Source: JAEZVV01 sp036652035 (GTDB lineage: Bacteria > Pseudomonadota > Gammaproteobacteria > Burkholderiales > Burkholderiaceae_F). From it: 64,000 bases of DNA. The stretch spans positions 1 through 64,000 of the forward strand of contig JAVVWR010000007.1 of NCBI GenBank assembly GCA_036652035.1. Reading direction: 5' to 3'. A program made the translations under genes and the position numbers. Numbering within the stretch: the stretch's first letter is position 1; the number at the start of each line of letters is the position of its first letter. The notes beneath the pieces are model-generated. The model worked only from the letters and a program-made list of their open reading frames with translations, had not been told where the DNA came from and did not search any database. Below are positions 55,429-63,891 of the stretch, piece by piece.

Positions 55429-56190
55429 TTAGTCCGAGACCGCGATCACGACCCCGGCTTCGTCGATCGCGGCGACGGCGGCATCGCCTTTTTTCAGGCC
55501 GCTGGTGGCCGCGGCAAAGCCCACCAATTGCAATCCGCTCGCCAGGCTGAGCGAGACCTCGCCCCCGCTGGCCGAACGGGAGGCGCGCGCCACCGTTCCC
55601 GCCAGGCAGTTGCAGCCGGTGGCGGGTTCGATCTCGGCGGCGACCCTCACGGCGGTGGCTTTGCACAGGGCGAGCACCGCCTGGCCGGGGGCCAGCCCCA
55701 GCAGCTGGACGCTTTCGCGCGTGATTCGAGACCCCAGCAAAGTGCCGTCGGCCAGCACCAGCTCGACCCGCATTTGCCCGGTCGCGGGGCGGATCGAACG
55801 GATCGAGCACGGCAGGTGGTTGCGCATGCTGGTTCGCAGTCCGAGCGCGGCGATGCTGGGTGCACTGGCGGTGTTGCCGTTTTCGATTCTGGCGAGAACC
55901 TCGGCGCGGGCCTGCGCCATGAGGTCGGCCGCGCGCAGGACCCGCTCGCCATCGGCGGTCAGACGCGCGCCGCCGCCGCCGCTGCCGCCCACGGCCTTGT
56001 CGACCAGGCTCGCGCCGGCCAGGTTCGAGAGCGTCTCGATCGCTTGCCACGCGGCCTTGTAGCTGACCCCGGCGCCGCGCGCCGCTTCCGAGATCGAACC
56101 GGCCGCGCCAAGGCGGCGCAGGATGTCGATGCGTTTGTCGCTCGATTCGTGGCCGAGCGCTTCAGCCAGTTGGAGCGCGGGTTTTCTCAT
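55429..56190 (-). CDS. modE: molybdate-responsive regulator ModE
   Basis: Repressor of molybdate uptake when molybdate is bound. 253 residues: N-terminal winged helix (~15-115, ILRRLGAAGSISEAARGAGVSYKAAWQAI helix-turn-helix) and two Mop/TOBE molybdate-binding domains (~120-190 and ~195-250; SMRNHLPCSIRSI and the second half). Divergent from modA across a clear ModE operator. The gap to the transporter gene downstream is 205 bases with no feature seen. Confidence 0.95.
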   Translation of the reverse strand: MRKPALQLAEALGHESSDKRIDILRRLGAAGSISEAARGAGVSYKAAWQAIETLSNLAGASLVDKAVGGSGGGGARLTADGERVLRAADLMAQARAEVLARIENGNTASAPSIAALGLRTSMRNHLPCSIRSIRPATGQMRVELVLADGTLLGSRITRESVQLLGLAPGQAVLALCKATAVRVAAEIEPATGCNCLAGTVARASRSASGGEVSLSLASGLQLVGFAAATSGLKKGDAAVAAIDEAGVVIAVSD

Positions 56191-56232
56191 GGGCTTGGGT
56201 TCCTGTCCTGCTGACGAAGCGCAGCTACACTT

Positions 56233-56257
56233 TCGCTATTCCATTTATGAATAGCGA
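56233..56257. promoter_or_regulatory. ModE operator between modE and modA
   Basis: Inverted repeat TCGCTATTC-N7-GAATAGCGA, perfect 9-base arms, matching the ModE box pattern (TCGCTAT...ATAGCGA type). It lies eight bases before the modA ATG, overlapping the expected promoter/start region, consistent with repression. Confidence 0.85.
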
Positions 56258-56264
56258 GATTCTC

Positions 56265-57017
56265 ATGCTCCGAATCGTCTCTTGCGTCCTGGCCGTAGCC
56301 GGCTTGGTGCTGACTGCAACCGCGAGTGCGGCCGAGGTCAGTGTGGCGGTGGCCGCCAATTTCACCGCGCCGATGCAGAAAATCGCCGCAGCCTTCGAGC
56401 AGGATACGGGGCACAAGGCCCAGTTGTCGTTCGGCTCGACCGGGAAGTTCTACGCACAGATCAAGAACGGTGCGCCGTTCGGGGTTTTTCTCGCGGCCGA
56501 CGACAAGACCCCCGCCCGCCTGGAGGGCGAAGGCGCCATCGTTGCGGGCAGCCGCTTCACCTACGCCACCGGCAAACTGGTGTTGTGGAGCGCGCAGCCG
56601 GACGTGGTCGACGCGCAAGGCGAGGTGCTGCGCAACGGCGACTTCAAGCGCATCGCTCTGGCCGACCCCAAGCTCGCTCCCTATGGCGCGGCGGCCGTGC
56701 AGGTCATGCAAAAGCTCGGCCTGAGCGAACGCCTGCGGCCGCGCTGGGTGCAAGGCGAGAGCATTGGCCAGACCTACCAGTTCATCGCCACCGGCAATGC
56801 GGCGCTCGGCTTTGTCGCGATGTCGCAGGTCATGGTGGATGGCCGCCTGGCGCAAGGCTCGGCCTGGGTGGTTCCGGCCGAGCTCTACGCGCCGATCCGC
56901 CAGGACGCGGTGATCCTCGCCGCCGGCAAGGCCAATCCGGCCGCCGTGGCGTTGGTTGACTATCTGCGCGGCGCCCGGGCGCGCGACATCATTCTCAGCT
57001 ACGGCTACAAGCTCTGA
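56265..57017 (+). CDS. modA: molybdate ABC transporter, periplasmic binding protein
   Basis: 250 residues with signal peptide ending ATASAAE. Mature start VSVAVAANFTAPMQKIAAAFE and GHKAQLSFGSTGKFYAQIKNGAPFGVFLAADDK are the ModA signatures for oxyanion binding. An in-frame ATG at 56247 lies inside the ModE operator and lacks a Shine-Dalgarno, so 56265 is chosen. Followed by modB after seven bases. Confidence 0.95.
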   Translation: MLRIVSCVLAVAGLVLTATASAAEVSVAVAANFTAPMQKIAAAFEQDTGHKAQLSFGSTGKFYAQIKNGAPFGVFLAADDKTPARLEGEGAIVAGSRFTYATGKLVLWSAQPDVVDAQGEVLRNGDFKRIALADPKLAPYGAAAVQVMQKLGLSERLRPRWVQGESIGQTYQFIATGNAALGFVAMSQVMVDGRLAQGSAWVVPAELYAPIRQDAVILAAGKANPAAVALVDYLRGARARDIILSYGYKL

Positions 57018-57024
57018 GCGAGCC

Positions 57025-57708
57025 ATGCCCCTGGGAAGCGAATCGCTCGACGCGATCCGGCTCACGCTCAAGCTCGCCGGCCTGACCACGCTGGTCCTGC
57101 TCGTGATCGCCACGCCGATTGCGTGGTGGCTGGCGCGCACCGCGTCGCGCTGGCGCGCGCCGGTCGCCGCCGTGGTGGCGATTCCGCTGGTGTTGCCGCC
57201 GACCGTGCTGGGCTTTTACCTGCTGGTCGCTCTCGGCCCCAAGGGGCCGCTTGGCCAGCTCACCGAGGCGCTGGGTTGGGGCAGCTTGTCCTTCACTTTC
57301 TCGGGGCTCTTGATCGGCTCGATCGTGTATTCGCTGCCGTTTGCGGTGCAACCGCTGCACCACGCGTTCGAGGCGATCGGGGCGCGGCCGATGGAAGTGG
57401 CCGCCACGCTGGGTGCGCGCCCGATCGACGCTTTCTTTTCGGTGGCGATGCCGCTGGCCCGCCCCGGCTTTGTCACGGCCGCGATCCTCAGCTTTGCTCA
57501 CACCGTGGGCGAGTTCGGCGTGGTGCTGATGATCGGCGGCAACATCCCGGGCCAGACGCGGGTGGTCTCGACTGAGATCTACGGCCATGTCGAGGCGATG
57601 GAATACGCCCAGGCGCATTGGCTCGCGGGCGGCATGGTGGCGTTCTCGTTTGTCGTCCTGCTCGCGCTGGCCTTGCTCAACCGCCGCCATGGCCGGGTGA
57701 TGCCATGA
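57025..57708 (+). CDS. modB: molybdate ABC transporter permease
   Basis: 227 residues, about five to six membrane segments. Permease features LVLPPTVLGFYLLVALG, GSIVYSLPFAVQPLHHAFEAIG and the EAA loop EVAATLGARPIDAFFSVAMPLARPG. Stop overlaps modC by four bases. Confidence 0.95.
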   Translation: MPLGSESLDAIRLTLKLAGLTTLVLLVIATPIAWWLARTASRWRAPVAAVVAIPLVLPPTVLGFYLLVALGPKGPLGQLTEALGWGSLSFTFSGLLIGSIVYSLPFAVQPLHHAFEAIGARPMEVAATLGARPIDAFFSVAMPLARPGFVTAAILSFAHTVGEFGVVLMIGGNIPGQTRVVSTEIYGHVEAMEYAQAHWLAGGMVAFSFVVLLALALLNRRHGRVMP

Positions 57709-58793
57709 GCGCGGTGCCAGGCTTGCGAGTGAAGTTCGATCTTGCGCGCGGCGACTTCGATCTGAGCGTGGACCTGCGCTTGCCGGCCAAGGGCATCACG
57801 GTTCTGTTTGGCGCCTCGGGCTCGGGCAAAACCAGCATTTTGCGGGTGGTGGCGGGGCTCGAGCGCGGCCGCAACGGCCGGGTCGAGGTCGCGGGCGAGA
57901 CCTGGCAGGACGATGACGCGGCCGTGTTCCTGCCGACCTGGCGCCGGCCGCTCGGCTATGTGTTTCAGGAGGCGAGCCTGTTCGAGCATCTCGATGTCCA
58001 GGCCAACCTCGAATTCGGCGTGCGCCGCACGGCCTCGCGCGCCAGTCGCGACGCGCTGGCCGCCGCGGTCGAGCTGCTCGGCATCGGAGCTCTGCTGCGC
58101 CGTCATGCTCATCAACTCTCGGGGGGCGAGCGGCAGCGGATCGCGATCGCCCGGGCGCTCGCCACCCAGCCCCGACTGCTGCTGCTCGACGAACCGCTCG
58201 CCGCCATCGACCACGCGCGGCGGCAGGAGATCCTGCCCTGGCTGGAGCGTCTGCGTGACGAGTCGCAGGTGCCGATGCTCTACGTCACCCACGCCCCTGA
58301 CGAAGTGGCGCGTCTGGCCGACACCCTGGTTGTGCTGGAACGTGGCCAGATCAAGGCGGTGGGTCCGGCGGCCGCGGTGCTGTCGGCGATCGACTCTCCG
58401 GTCGTGGTGGGAGAAGACGCCGGGGCCTTGCTCGCGGGCGAAGTGCTTGAGCGCGACCCGCGCTGGCATCTGGCGCGGGTGGGTTTTGCCGGTGGCACGC
58501 TGTGGGTGCGTGACAGCGGTCTGGCCGTGGGGGCCCGGGTGCGGCTGCGGGTGCTGGCGCGCGACCTCAGCCTGGCCACCGACGAGCCGCAGCGAACCAG
58601 CATCCAGAACCATTTTCCCGCGCGCATTCTGGCGATCGCTCCCGACCTTCATCCCTCGCAGGCGCTGGTCCAGCTTGCCTGCGGGCCGTCCCTGCTGCTC
58701 GCGCGGGTGACCCGGCGCGCCCTGGCCGAGCTTGGGCTGGGCGTGGGTGACACGGTCTGGGCCCAGGTCAAGGCGGTGGCTCTGATCGCTTGA
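57705..58793 (+). CDS. modC: molybdate ABC transporter ATP-binding protein
   Basis: 362 residues. Walker A GASGSGKTS, Q-loop GYVFQEASLFEHLDV, signature LSGGERQRIAIARAL, Walker B LLLLDEPLAAID, switch His in YVTHAPDEVARLAD. The C-terminal Mop/TOBE domain (~290-355, RTSIQNHFPARILAI) marks ModC. Coupled to modB. Confidence 0.96.
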   Translation: MSAVPGLRVKFDLARGDFDLSVDLRLPAKGITVLFGASGSGKTSILRVVAGLERGRNGRVEVAGETWQDDDAAVFLPTWRRPLGYVFQEASLFEHLDVQANLEFGVRRTASRASRDALAAAVELLGIGALLRRHAHQLSGGERQRIAIARALATQPRLLLLDEPLAAIDHARRQEILPWLERLRDESQVPMLYVTHAPDEVARLADTLVVLERGQIKAVGPAAAVLSAIDSPVVVGEDAGALLAGEVLERDPRWHLARVGFAGGTLWVRDSGLAVGARVRLRVLARDLSLATDEPQRTSIQNHFPARILAIAPDLHPSQALVQLACGPSLLLARVTRRALAELGLGVGDTVWAQVKAVALIA

Positions 58794-58838
58794 TGACGCT
58801 GAGTGAACGGGGGCGTGAGCCTCGGTCTTGGGGCGGCG

Positions 58839-58984
58839 GCGATAGGGGGACGATTTCATATCGCTTCGGCAGCCGCGCCTCCGTATCCTCTTCAAGCGCA
58901 GCACTGGCGCGGGTGAGGCCTCTCTCGAGCTGCGTTTTTCCGCCCGCTCAAGCTGCCTCTTTTCTGTCGTACTGCGGTACTGCG
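58839..58984 (+). promoter_or_regulatory. leader region of the tupA-like gene with repeats
   Basis: The 200-base stretch after modC holds an inverted repeat GCGATA-N14-TATCGC (58839-58864) and a perfect tandem 8-base repeat GTACTGCG (58969-58976, 58977-58984) overlapping the gene's Shine-Dalgarno. It reads open in frame with the gene but is not signal-peptide-like, so it is taken as untranslated. Confidence 0.4.
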
Positions 58985-58993
58985 AGGTCCTTG

Positions 58994-59881
58994 ATGTTGT
59001 CCACTGTCACCCGCCGCGGCGCGGTCTCCGCCCTGGCTTGCGCTCTCATGCTCACCGTTGCTCCGCTCCAGGCTCAAACCGCTCCCGTCGCTCAGGCCAA
59101 GCCCAGCGCGGTCTGGGGCACGGGGCCCAATGTCTTTTCGCTCGCGACCGGCAGCCCCGGTGAACTGGGTCTTCTTGAAGTGCTGGCCGAAGACTTCGCG
59201 CGCGAGAACCAGGCCACGGTGAAGTGGTTCAAGGCCGGATCGGGCGCGGCGATGCGCCTGCTCAAGGAGCGCAAGGTCGACATGGTGCTGGCGCATGCGC
59301 CGGCGGCCGAACGCCAGGCGGTGGCCGACGGCTGGGCCAAGGGCCGCGTCCTGATCGGCTCGAATGAATTCTGGATCGTCGGGCCGGCGAGCGATCCGGC
59401 CGGCATCGCCCAGGCGGCCGACGCGGCAGCGGCCTTGCGCCGGATTCAGGAGAGCGGTGCGAAGTTCGTCTCGCGCGGCGACAACTCCGGCACCCACCAG
59501 AAGGAGAACGAGATCTGGCGCGCGGCGGGGCTTGCGCCCGGCGGCGCGGGTTACATCGTCACCAAGGACTTCATGACCGCGAGCATGAAGCGCGCCAATG
59601 ACGAGGGCGCGTACTTCCTGACGGACTCGAGCACCTTCATCGCCGAGCGCAAGGCCATGCCGGCGCTGCGACTGCTGTTTCGCGGTGGCGAGATCCTGGC
59701 CAATCCGTATCACACGCTCTACCTGAGCGAAGCGACGCCCGGCGCGGCAACGGCGCTGCGATTTGGCGCGTACCTCAACTCGGACAAGGTGCAGGCGTTG
59801 ATGCGCAACTTCGGCCGCGAGCCGTACGGCGAGCCGATGTATTACGACGCGGCCACCACGGCGAAGAATCTCGCGCGCTGA
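58994..59881 (+). CDS. tupA: TupA-type tungstate-binding periplasmic protein
   Basis: 295 residues with signal peptide (LMLTVAPLQAQ). TupA-like features: TGSPGELGLLEVLAEDFA, the basic loop VKWFKAGSGAAMRLL, VDMVLAHAP, then SRGDNSGTHQKENEIW and YFLTDSSTF. Residues such as Ser/Thr and Arg in SRGDNSGTH fit tungstate coordination in TupA proteins. GAGG is six bases before ATG 58994. No tupB or tupC follows, so it may use ModBC or a TupBC elsewhere. Its last 40 bases overlap the convergent octaheme gene. Confidence 0.88.
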   Translation: MLSTVTRRGAVSALACALMLTVAPLQAQTAPVAQAKPSAVWGTGPNVFSLATGSPGELGLLEVLAEDFARENQATVKWFKAGSGAAMRLLKERKVDMVLAHAPAAERQAVADGWAKGRVLIGSNEFWIVGPASDPAGIAQAADAAAALRRIQESGAKFVSRGDNSGTHQKENEIWRAAGLAPGGAGYIVTKDFMTASMKRANDEGAYFLTDSSTFIAERKAMPALRLLFRGGEILANPYHTLYLSEATPGAATALRFGAYLNSDKVQALMRNFGREPYGEPMYYDAATTAKNLAR

Positions 59882-61323
59882 TAGGAGAAGCGGGCGCCCG
59901 CGTCCGGCGGGCGCGTCTCGTCCGGCGCGCGGGGTGGCGCGCCGGCGGGGGTTGGGCCAGCGGCGGGCGGTTGGTGCTTGAGCGCGCGTTCGAAGTAGAG
60001 GTCGGGCTTGGTCAGCCTGGCGATCTCCTTGTCGCTGTAGCCGAGCTGTTTGAAGTTGAGCGCGCCATTGGGGGCATGGCAGTTACTGCAAGACAGTGAT
60101 TTCGCCTTGGGCGCGACCTGATGGCTGCTCGCAAAGTAAATCGTCTGCCAGCCCGGCACCGGAACGTAGCCCTTGATGCCCAGGGTCTTGGCGGCCGAGG
60201 CCACGCCAGCGAGCGTGTCGCCGGTGGCCATCGGCTGGGCGAAGTCCATTGCCAGCAGCTGGCCGTTCTTCTGGTTGAAGTAGGCCTTGCCCTGGAACAC
60301 CTTGAATGGGGTGATCTTGCCGTCGGCGCGGCTGCCCTTGGGGCCGATGAAGTCCGGGCGGTTGGCCACCGACTGGTTGTACCAGGCATAGACCGGCGTC
60401 GTTTCGTTGACTTCGCGGGTCAGGGTCGCGGGCTCCCAGAAGCCATTGGCGAGCTTTTCCCATTTCGTGAAGTCTTTGGCGATCGCTCCGCCCGTCTTTG
60501 GAATGTGGCAGGTCTGGCAGGCGATCTTGGCGGTGTGGCGGTCGATCTCGGCGTCCTTGTGCGGCTTGTCGGTATGGCACTGGCTGCACGAGACACGCTC
60601 GCCGTCGTGGGCCCAGTTGTTGGGGTCGAAGCCGGTCGGGAACTTGTGGTTCTTGACGACGTGGCAGTCGATGCACGCCATCTTCTTGGCGGCGTGGACG
60701 TCGTTGTCCGCATTCATCGCAAAGCCGCGCTTGACCATCACACCGCCGCCGGCGGATTCGTGGCAGCTCATGCAGGTCTTGTTGCTTGGGCGCCCGAGGT
60801 TGGCCGCGGCCTCGGTGCTGCGGTCCTGCCCGATCGCAATGCTGCCGTCGGCCTGCTTGGTGAGCGTGCGCTTGCGGAAGTCGTACTTGGTCGAGTGACA
60901 CAGCAGGCAGTCGATCGCCGCCTCGGCCTTGGGGCCGGTACTGCCGACGTCGTTCGAACTGCTGCCCGGGTGGCAGGTATTGCAGCCGGTGAACTTGGTC
61001 TTGCCCTGGGCGTTGGGCGGGGTCTCCTTGAGTTGGTTCACGATGTCGTTGCCGTTGCACATCGTGTAGATGCGGTTCTTCATCCCCACTTCCTGGCCCG
61101 GTTTGACGCCGTCGATCTTGTCGACCTTGGAGGCGTGCTTCCAGTGCACGGTGGTGGTGAATTCGCGGGCCTTGCCGGGATGGCAGGTCTCGCAGGTCTG
61201 CGGCCCCTGGTAGCCGTTCTCGAGGATGTAATCACGGCCGGGGTGGTCCTTGCCCTGGGCCTGGGCCAGGCTTGTTGCAAGGCCCAGGCCGACCAGGATC
61301 GTCAGCAGTCGAAGTCGTCGCAT
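59842..61323 (-). CDS. octaheme c-type cytochrome, tetrathionate-reductase-like family
   Basis: 493 residues with a signal peptide (LLTILVGLGLATSLAQA). Eight heme sites CETCH, CNTCH, CLLCH, CMSCH, CIDCH, CSQCH, CQTCH and CSNCH, spaced along residues ~44-430. The pattern, with an extra Cys in YTMCNGN and a large non-heme insert before the last site, resembles the octaheme tetrathionate reductase family of Shewanella; relatives reduce tetrathionate, nitrite or hydroxylamine or simply carry electrons. A Pro-rich tail (~445-493) follows the last heme and overlaps tupA. Likely periplasmic; third gene of the operon with the porin. Confidence 0.85.
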   Translation of the reverse strand: MRRLRLLTILVGLGLATSLAQAQGKDHPGRDYILENGYQGPQTCETCHPGKAREFTTTVHWKHASKVDKIDGVKPGQEVGMKNRIYTMCNGNDIVNQLKETPPNAQGKTKFTGCNTCHPGSSSNDVGSTGPKAEAAIDCLLCHSTKYDFRKRTLTKQADGSIAIGQDRSTEAAANLGRPSNKTCMSCHESAGGGVMVKRGFAMNADNDVHAAKKMACIDCHVVKNHKFPTGFDPNNWAHDGERVSCSQCHTDKPHKDAEIDRHTAKIACQTCHIPKTGGAIAKDFTKWEKLANGFWEPATLTREVNETTPVYAWYNQSVANRPDFIGPKGSRADGKITPFKVFQGKAYFNQKNGQLLAMDFAQPMATGDTLAGVASAAKTLGIKGYVPVPGWQTIYFASSHQVAPKAKSLSCSNCHAPNGALNFKQLGYSDKEIARLTKPDLYFERALKHQPPAAGPTPAGAPPRAPDETRPPDAGARFSYQRARFFAVVAAS

Positions 61324-61343
61324 GGCGGGTTCTCGGGTCCGTT

Positions 61344-61661
61344 TCAGCAGCCGGCGGTCTTGCGGAAGGACTTGCTCTTGCCGTCGGCGTTGTCGTACCT
61401 GGTGCGGATCTCATCGCCTTCGACGATGCGCTTGTCCTTGAACTTGTCGAGAGTCTCGTCGTCGCTGATCTGGACCGTCACTTCGGCTCCGGTCTTGACG
61501 CTCTTGAGCACGGCCACCGCCGACTTGCCGTCGGGGGCGACGGTGATCTGGGTGATCGCGCCGACGACGGTGACGGTCTCGGCCAGAGCCGGAGCGGTGA
61601 GCATCAGTTGGGCGGCGGCCAGCAGGGTGGCGAGGGCGCAGTGACGAATGAGGCGGGGCAT
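61344..61661 (-). CDS. small exported protein between porin and octaheme cytochrome
   Basis: 105 residues, not recognised. Signal peptide ATLLAAAQLMLTAPALA, then a beta-rich segment VTVVGAITQITVAPDGKSAV and GAEVTVQISDDETLDKF, OB-fold-like by pattern, and a C-terminal Cys as the last residue (KTAGC). AGGA lies about seven bases before ATG 61661. 20 bases from the cytochrome gene, so cotranscribed. Confidence 0.75.
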   Translation of the reverse strand: MPRLIRHCALATLLAAAQLMLTAPALAETVTVVGAITQITVAPDGKSAVAVLKSVKTGAEVTVQISDDETLDKFKDKRIVEGDEIRTRYDNADGKSKSFRKTAGC

Positions 61662-61717
61662 GGCGGTTTCCTGAGGAGAGGCCCGGGCGGCGTGGCCGCC
61701 CGGTTGCGAGTGGGGGA

Positions 61718-63508
61718 TCAGAAGCGGGCTTCGAAAGTGGCGTAAGCGTTGTAGGCGCTGGCGAGCGGGGTGAGCGTCATCATCTGGCCCTTGATGCTCG
61801 AGAGGCTGACGGGCGCGCCGACCCAGTTGTTGCTGCCGCTGTACTTGAAGTCGTAGACCTGGACGCCGAAGCGGAAGAAGGCCTTGGCGAGGTGGGAGGA
61901 GATCGGCCGGCCGTCGAGCTCCTGGATCAGGTAGCCCTCGTAGACGTTGCCGCGGGTGCCGACCTTGGCGGTCCACATGTCATCGGCCGCGGGAGCGAAG
62001 GTGATCCAGTTCTTCGAGCCGCGGTTGTATTCCAGACCAAGCTTGGTCTTGCTCGGCAGGTCGTAACGCAGACCCAGGTAGATCGCGTTGCCGGTCTTGC
62101 TGCTGGGCGCTTCAGGCGCGAAGAAGGCGCCCGTCAGCAAGCCCTGGAAACCAAACTGCGACGAGACGTTCTGGTTCGGGTGGGTGATCGAGAGCGCCGC
62201 GTCGGCAAAGACATTGAGGTCGCCCGGGCCCAGCTTCTTGAAGGTGCTCATGAAGCCCGTTCCCAGCCAGTCGATGTCGCCGAGGTTGGTCTTGGGCGCG
62301 GTGTTGCCGAAGTAGCTCCCTTTCATCACCGGCGCGTCGAAGATATTCATGCCGCGGTTCCATTGCAGCCACACGCGCAGCGGATCGGTGTCGATCGGAA
62401 CCACGGCCACGCCCACCATGTCGGTGTCGGCGAGCGAATTGGTCGGGGTCGAGCGGAACCCGCTTTCAAAGCCGCGGCCGTAGCAGAGCTTGGCGTAGGA
62501 GCCAGGCAAGGACTCCAGGTCGGGCGCGTAGCCCAGCGTCATGCCGTCGAAGGCGTAATCGACCAGCAGAGCGGGCGTTCCCCCCTTGCCCGGACGCGGC
62601 TGGTTGAGCCGGAGATTGGCGGGAGCGCCGCCGGTCGAGGGGCGCCGCCCGACCGAGAACCAGAGATCCTGATCGGCGATGTTGCTCCAGGTGGCGTAGG
62701 CGCGGTCCACGCCGAGATAGCTGTCGGAGGGAACGTGGCCGAGCACGCCGTCAAAGGGCGCGACCCGGTCAGAGAAAAACGGTGCCGAGTTGCCGTTGGT
62801 GATGGCGCTTTCGTCCTGTGCACCAAACACCTTGTAGGCCAGGAAGCGGGCGGTGACGCTGACGTCCTGGGTCGCCTTGGCGTGCAGGTCGAGGCCGAGC
62901 CGGTTGGTGTAGAGCGTCGAATTGCTCGGCTTGTAGCTCGGCACGGTGGCGGCAAAGCCGCCGATGCCCTGGATCAGCCCGGCGTTTTGCGGATGGCTGA
63001 CAAAGGCCCGCGCCTGCTCGATGGTCTGCACCCCGCCCATCGCCTGAGAAAAACCCATCAAGGCAGATAGCGCGCCGGCGGTCGACATGGAGCCTGCCTG
63101 CGGCGCGCCGAAGTAGCTCGAAGACCCCGGCGCGGTCGAGGGGTTGGCGAAGAAATCGCCCATCAGTTTTTGCTGCGCGTTGGCGAAGGTGGCGTTGACG
63201 TCGGTGAAGGTCTTGGTCTCGCCGCCAAGCGCATTGATCTGGAAGCGGTAATCGCCGTTGAGCGTCAACCACTTGCCGAGCGATTTGTCGTCGGTCCGCC
63301 TGGCCTGCGCCTGGACTTCCGCCGTGGTTTTGGCCGCCTTCTCGGCCTTTTCCTTGTTTTCCACGACCTGCTGTTTGAGCTGATCCAGCTCGCGCGACAG
63401 GATTTCGATTTTCTTGGATAAATCCTCGTCCGCGGCATAAGCCGTCGGTGGTAGCCAGGTGCAGGGAAGCAGGCCGACCAGGGCGAGTCGGGCGAAAGTC
63501 TTGTTCAT
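61718..63508 (-). CDS. DUF3373-type outer-membrane beta-barrel protein
   Basis: 596 residues. Signal peptide to AYAAD, a coiled coil at ~28-70 (IEILSRELDQLKQQVVENKE), then a long beta-barrel with alternating hydrophobic strands and a C-terminal Phe (ATFEARF), the outer-membrane insertion signal. Resembles DUF3373 proteins, which are porin-like and found beside multiheme cytochromes. GGAG lies before the ATG. First gene of the operon. Confidence 0.83.
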   Translation of the reverse strand: MNKTFARLALVGLLPCTWLPPTAYAADEDLSKKIEILSRELDQLKQQVVENKEKAEKAAKTTAEVQAQARRTDDKSLGKWLTLNGDYRFQINALGGETKTFTDVNATFANAQQKLMGDFFANPSTAPGSSSYFGAPQAGSMSTAGALSALMGFSQAMGGVQTIEQARAFVSHPQNAGLIQGIGGFAATVPSYKPSNSTLYTNRLGLDLHAKATQDVSVTARFLAYKVFGAQDESAITNGNSAPFFSDRVAPFDGVLGHVPSDSYLGVDRAYATWSNIADQDLWFSVGRRPSTGGAPANLRLNQPRPGKGGTPALLVDYAFDGMTLGYAPDLESLPGSYAKLCYGRGFESGFRSTPTNSLADTDMVGVAVVPIDTDPLRVWLQWNRGMNIFDAPVMKGSYFGNTAPKTNLGDIDWLGTGFMSTFKKLGPGDLNVFADAALSITHPNQNVSSQFGFQGLLTGAFFAPEAPSSKTGNAIYLGLRYDLPSKTKLGLEYNRGSKNWITFAPAADDMWTAKVGTRGNVYEGYLIQELDGRPISSHLAKAFFRFGVQVYDFKYSGSNNWVGAPVSLSSIKGQMMTLTPLASAYNAYATFEARF

Positions 63509-63886
63509 GTTTTCTCCGCTTGGGAAAAGGTTTTAAGCACGGCTTTTGTGCTTTGTGCCGGGAATGGATGCGTTTTCTCGGGGCGAGCGGGGGCCCGCGG
63601 CGGGTTTTGCCGATTTCAATGAATCTGTGTTTGAAACCTGGTTTTTGGTGCGTGCTATTTAGGCGGCCGGTCCGGCCCGCGCGCCTTGCGGACCGTGCCA
63701 GTGCCGGCGCTGCATGCATCGGTGACAGCGCTCGCTGGCGCCACGATTTTTTTCGCGATGGCAAGGGCCGGCGCTGAAATGCCTTGAGTTCTGCAAATGG
63801 CGATGGGGCATGGATGGCGGCTGACAGTTCATGGCGCCGGGCAGGCGATCACTATGAATTCCGAAAGGACACTTAATGACTATTCA
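63509..63886. other. intergenic region upstream of the DUF3373 operon
   Basis: 378 bases without a supported gene. Probably holds the promoter of the minus-strand operon; no convincing -35/-10 pair was picked. A small hairpin AAGCAC/GTGCTT (63535-63540, 63548-63553) lies in the leader. Confidence 0.5.
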
Positions 63887-63891
63887 TTAAG
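63872..63891. repeat. perfect inverted repeat CTTAATGA-CTAT-TCATTAAG
   Basis: 8-base arms with a four-base centre. It overlaps the TAA of the putative minus-strand partial gene, so it could be its weak terminator, or an operator. Confidence 0.7.

Noticed and set aside
56247..56264. Upstream ATG for modA
   Set aside because: It falls inside the ModE operator, has no ribosome site, and would add residues ahead of a normal signal peptide.
58793..58993. N-terminal extension of the TupA-like protein from an ATG overlapping the modC stop
   Set aside because: The extra 67 residues are not signal-like, while a proper signal peptide and Shine-Dalgarno are found at 58994.
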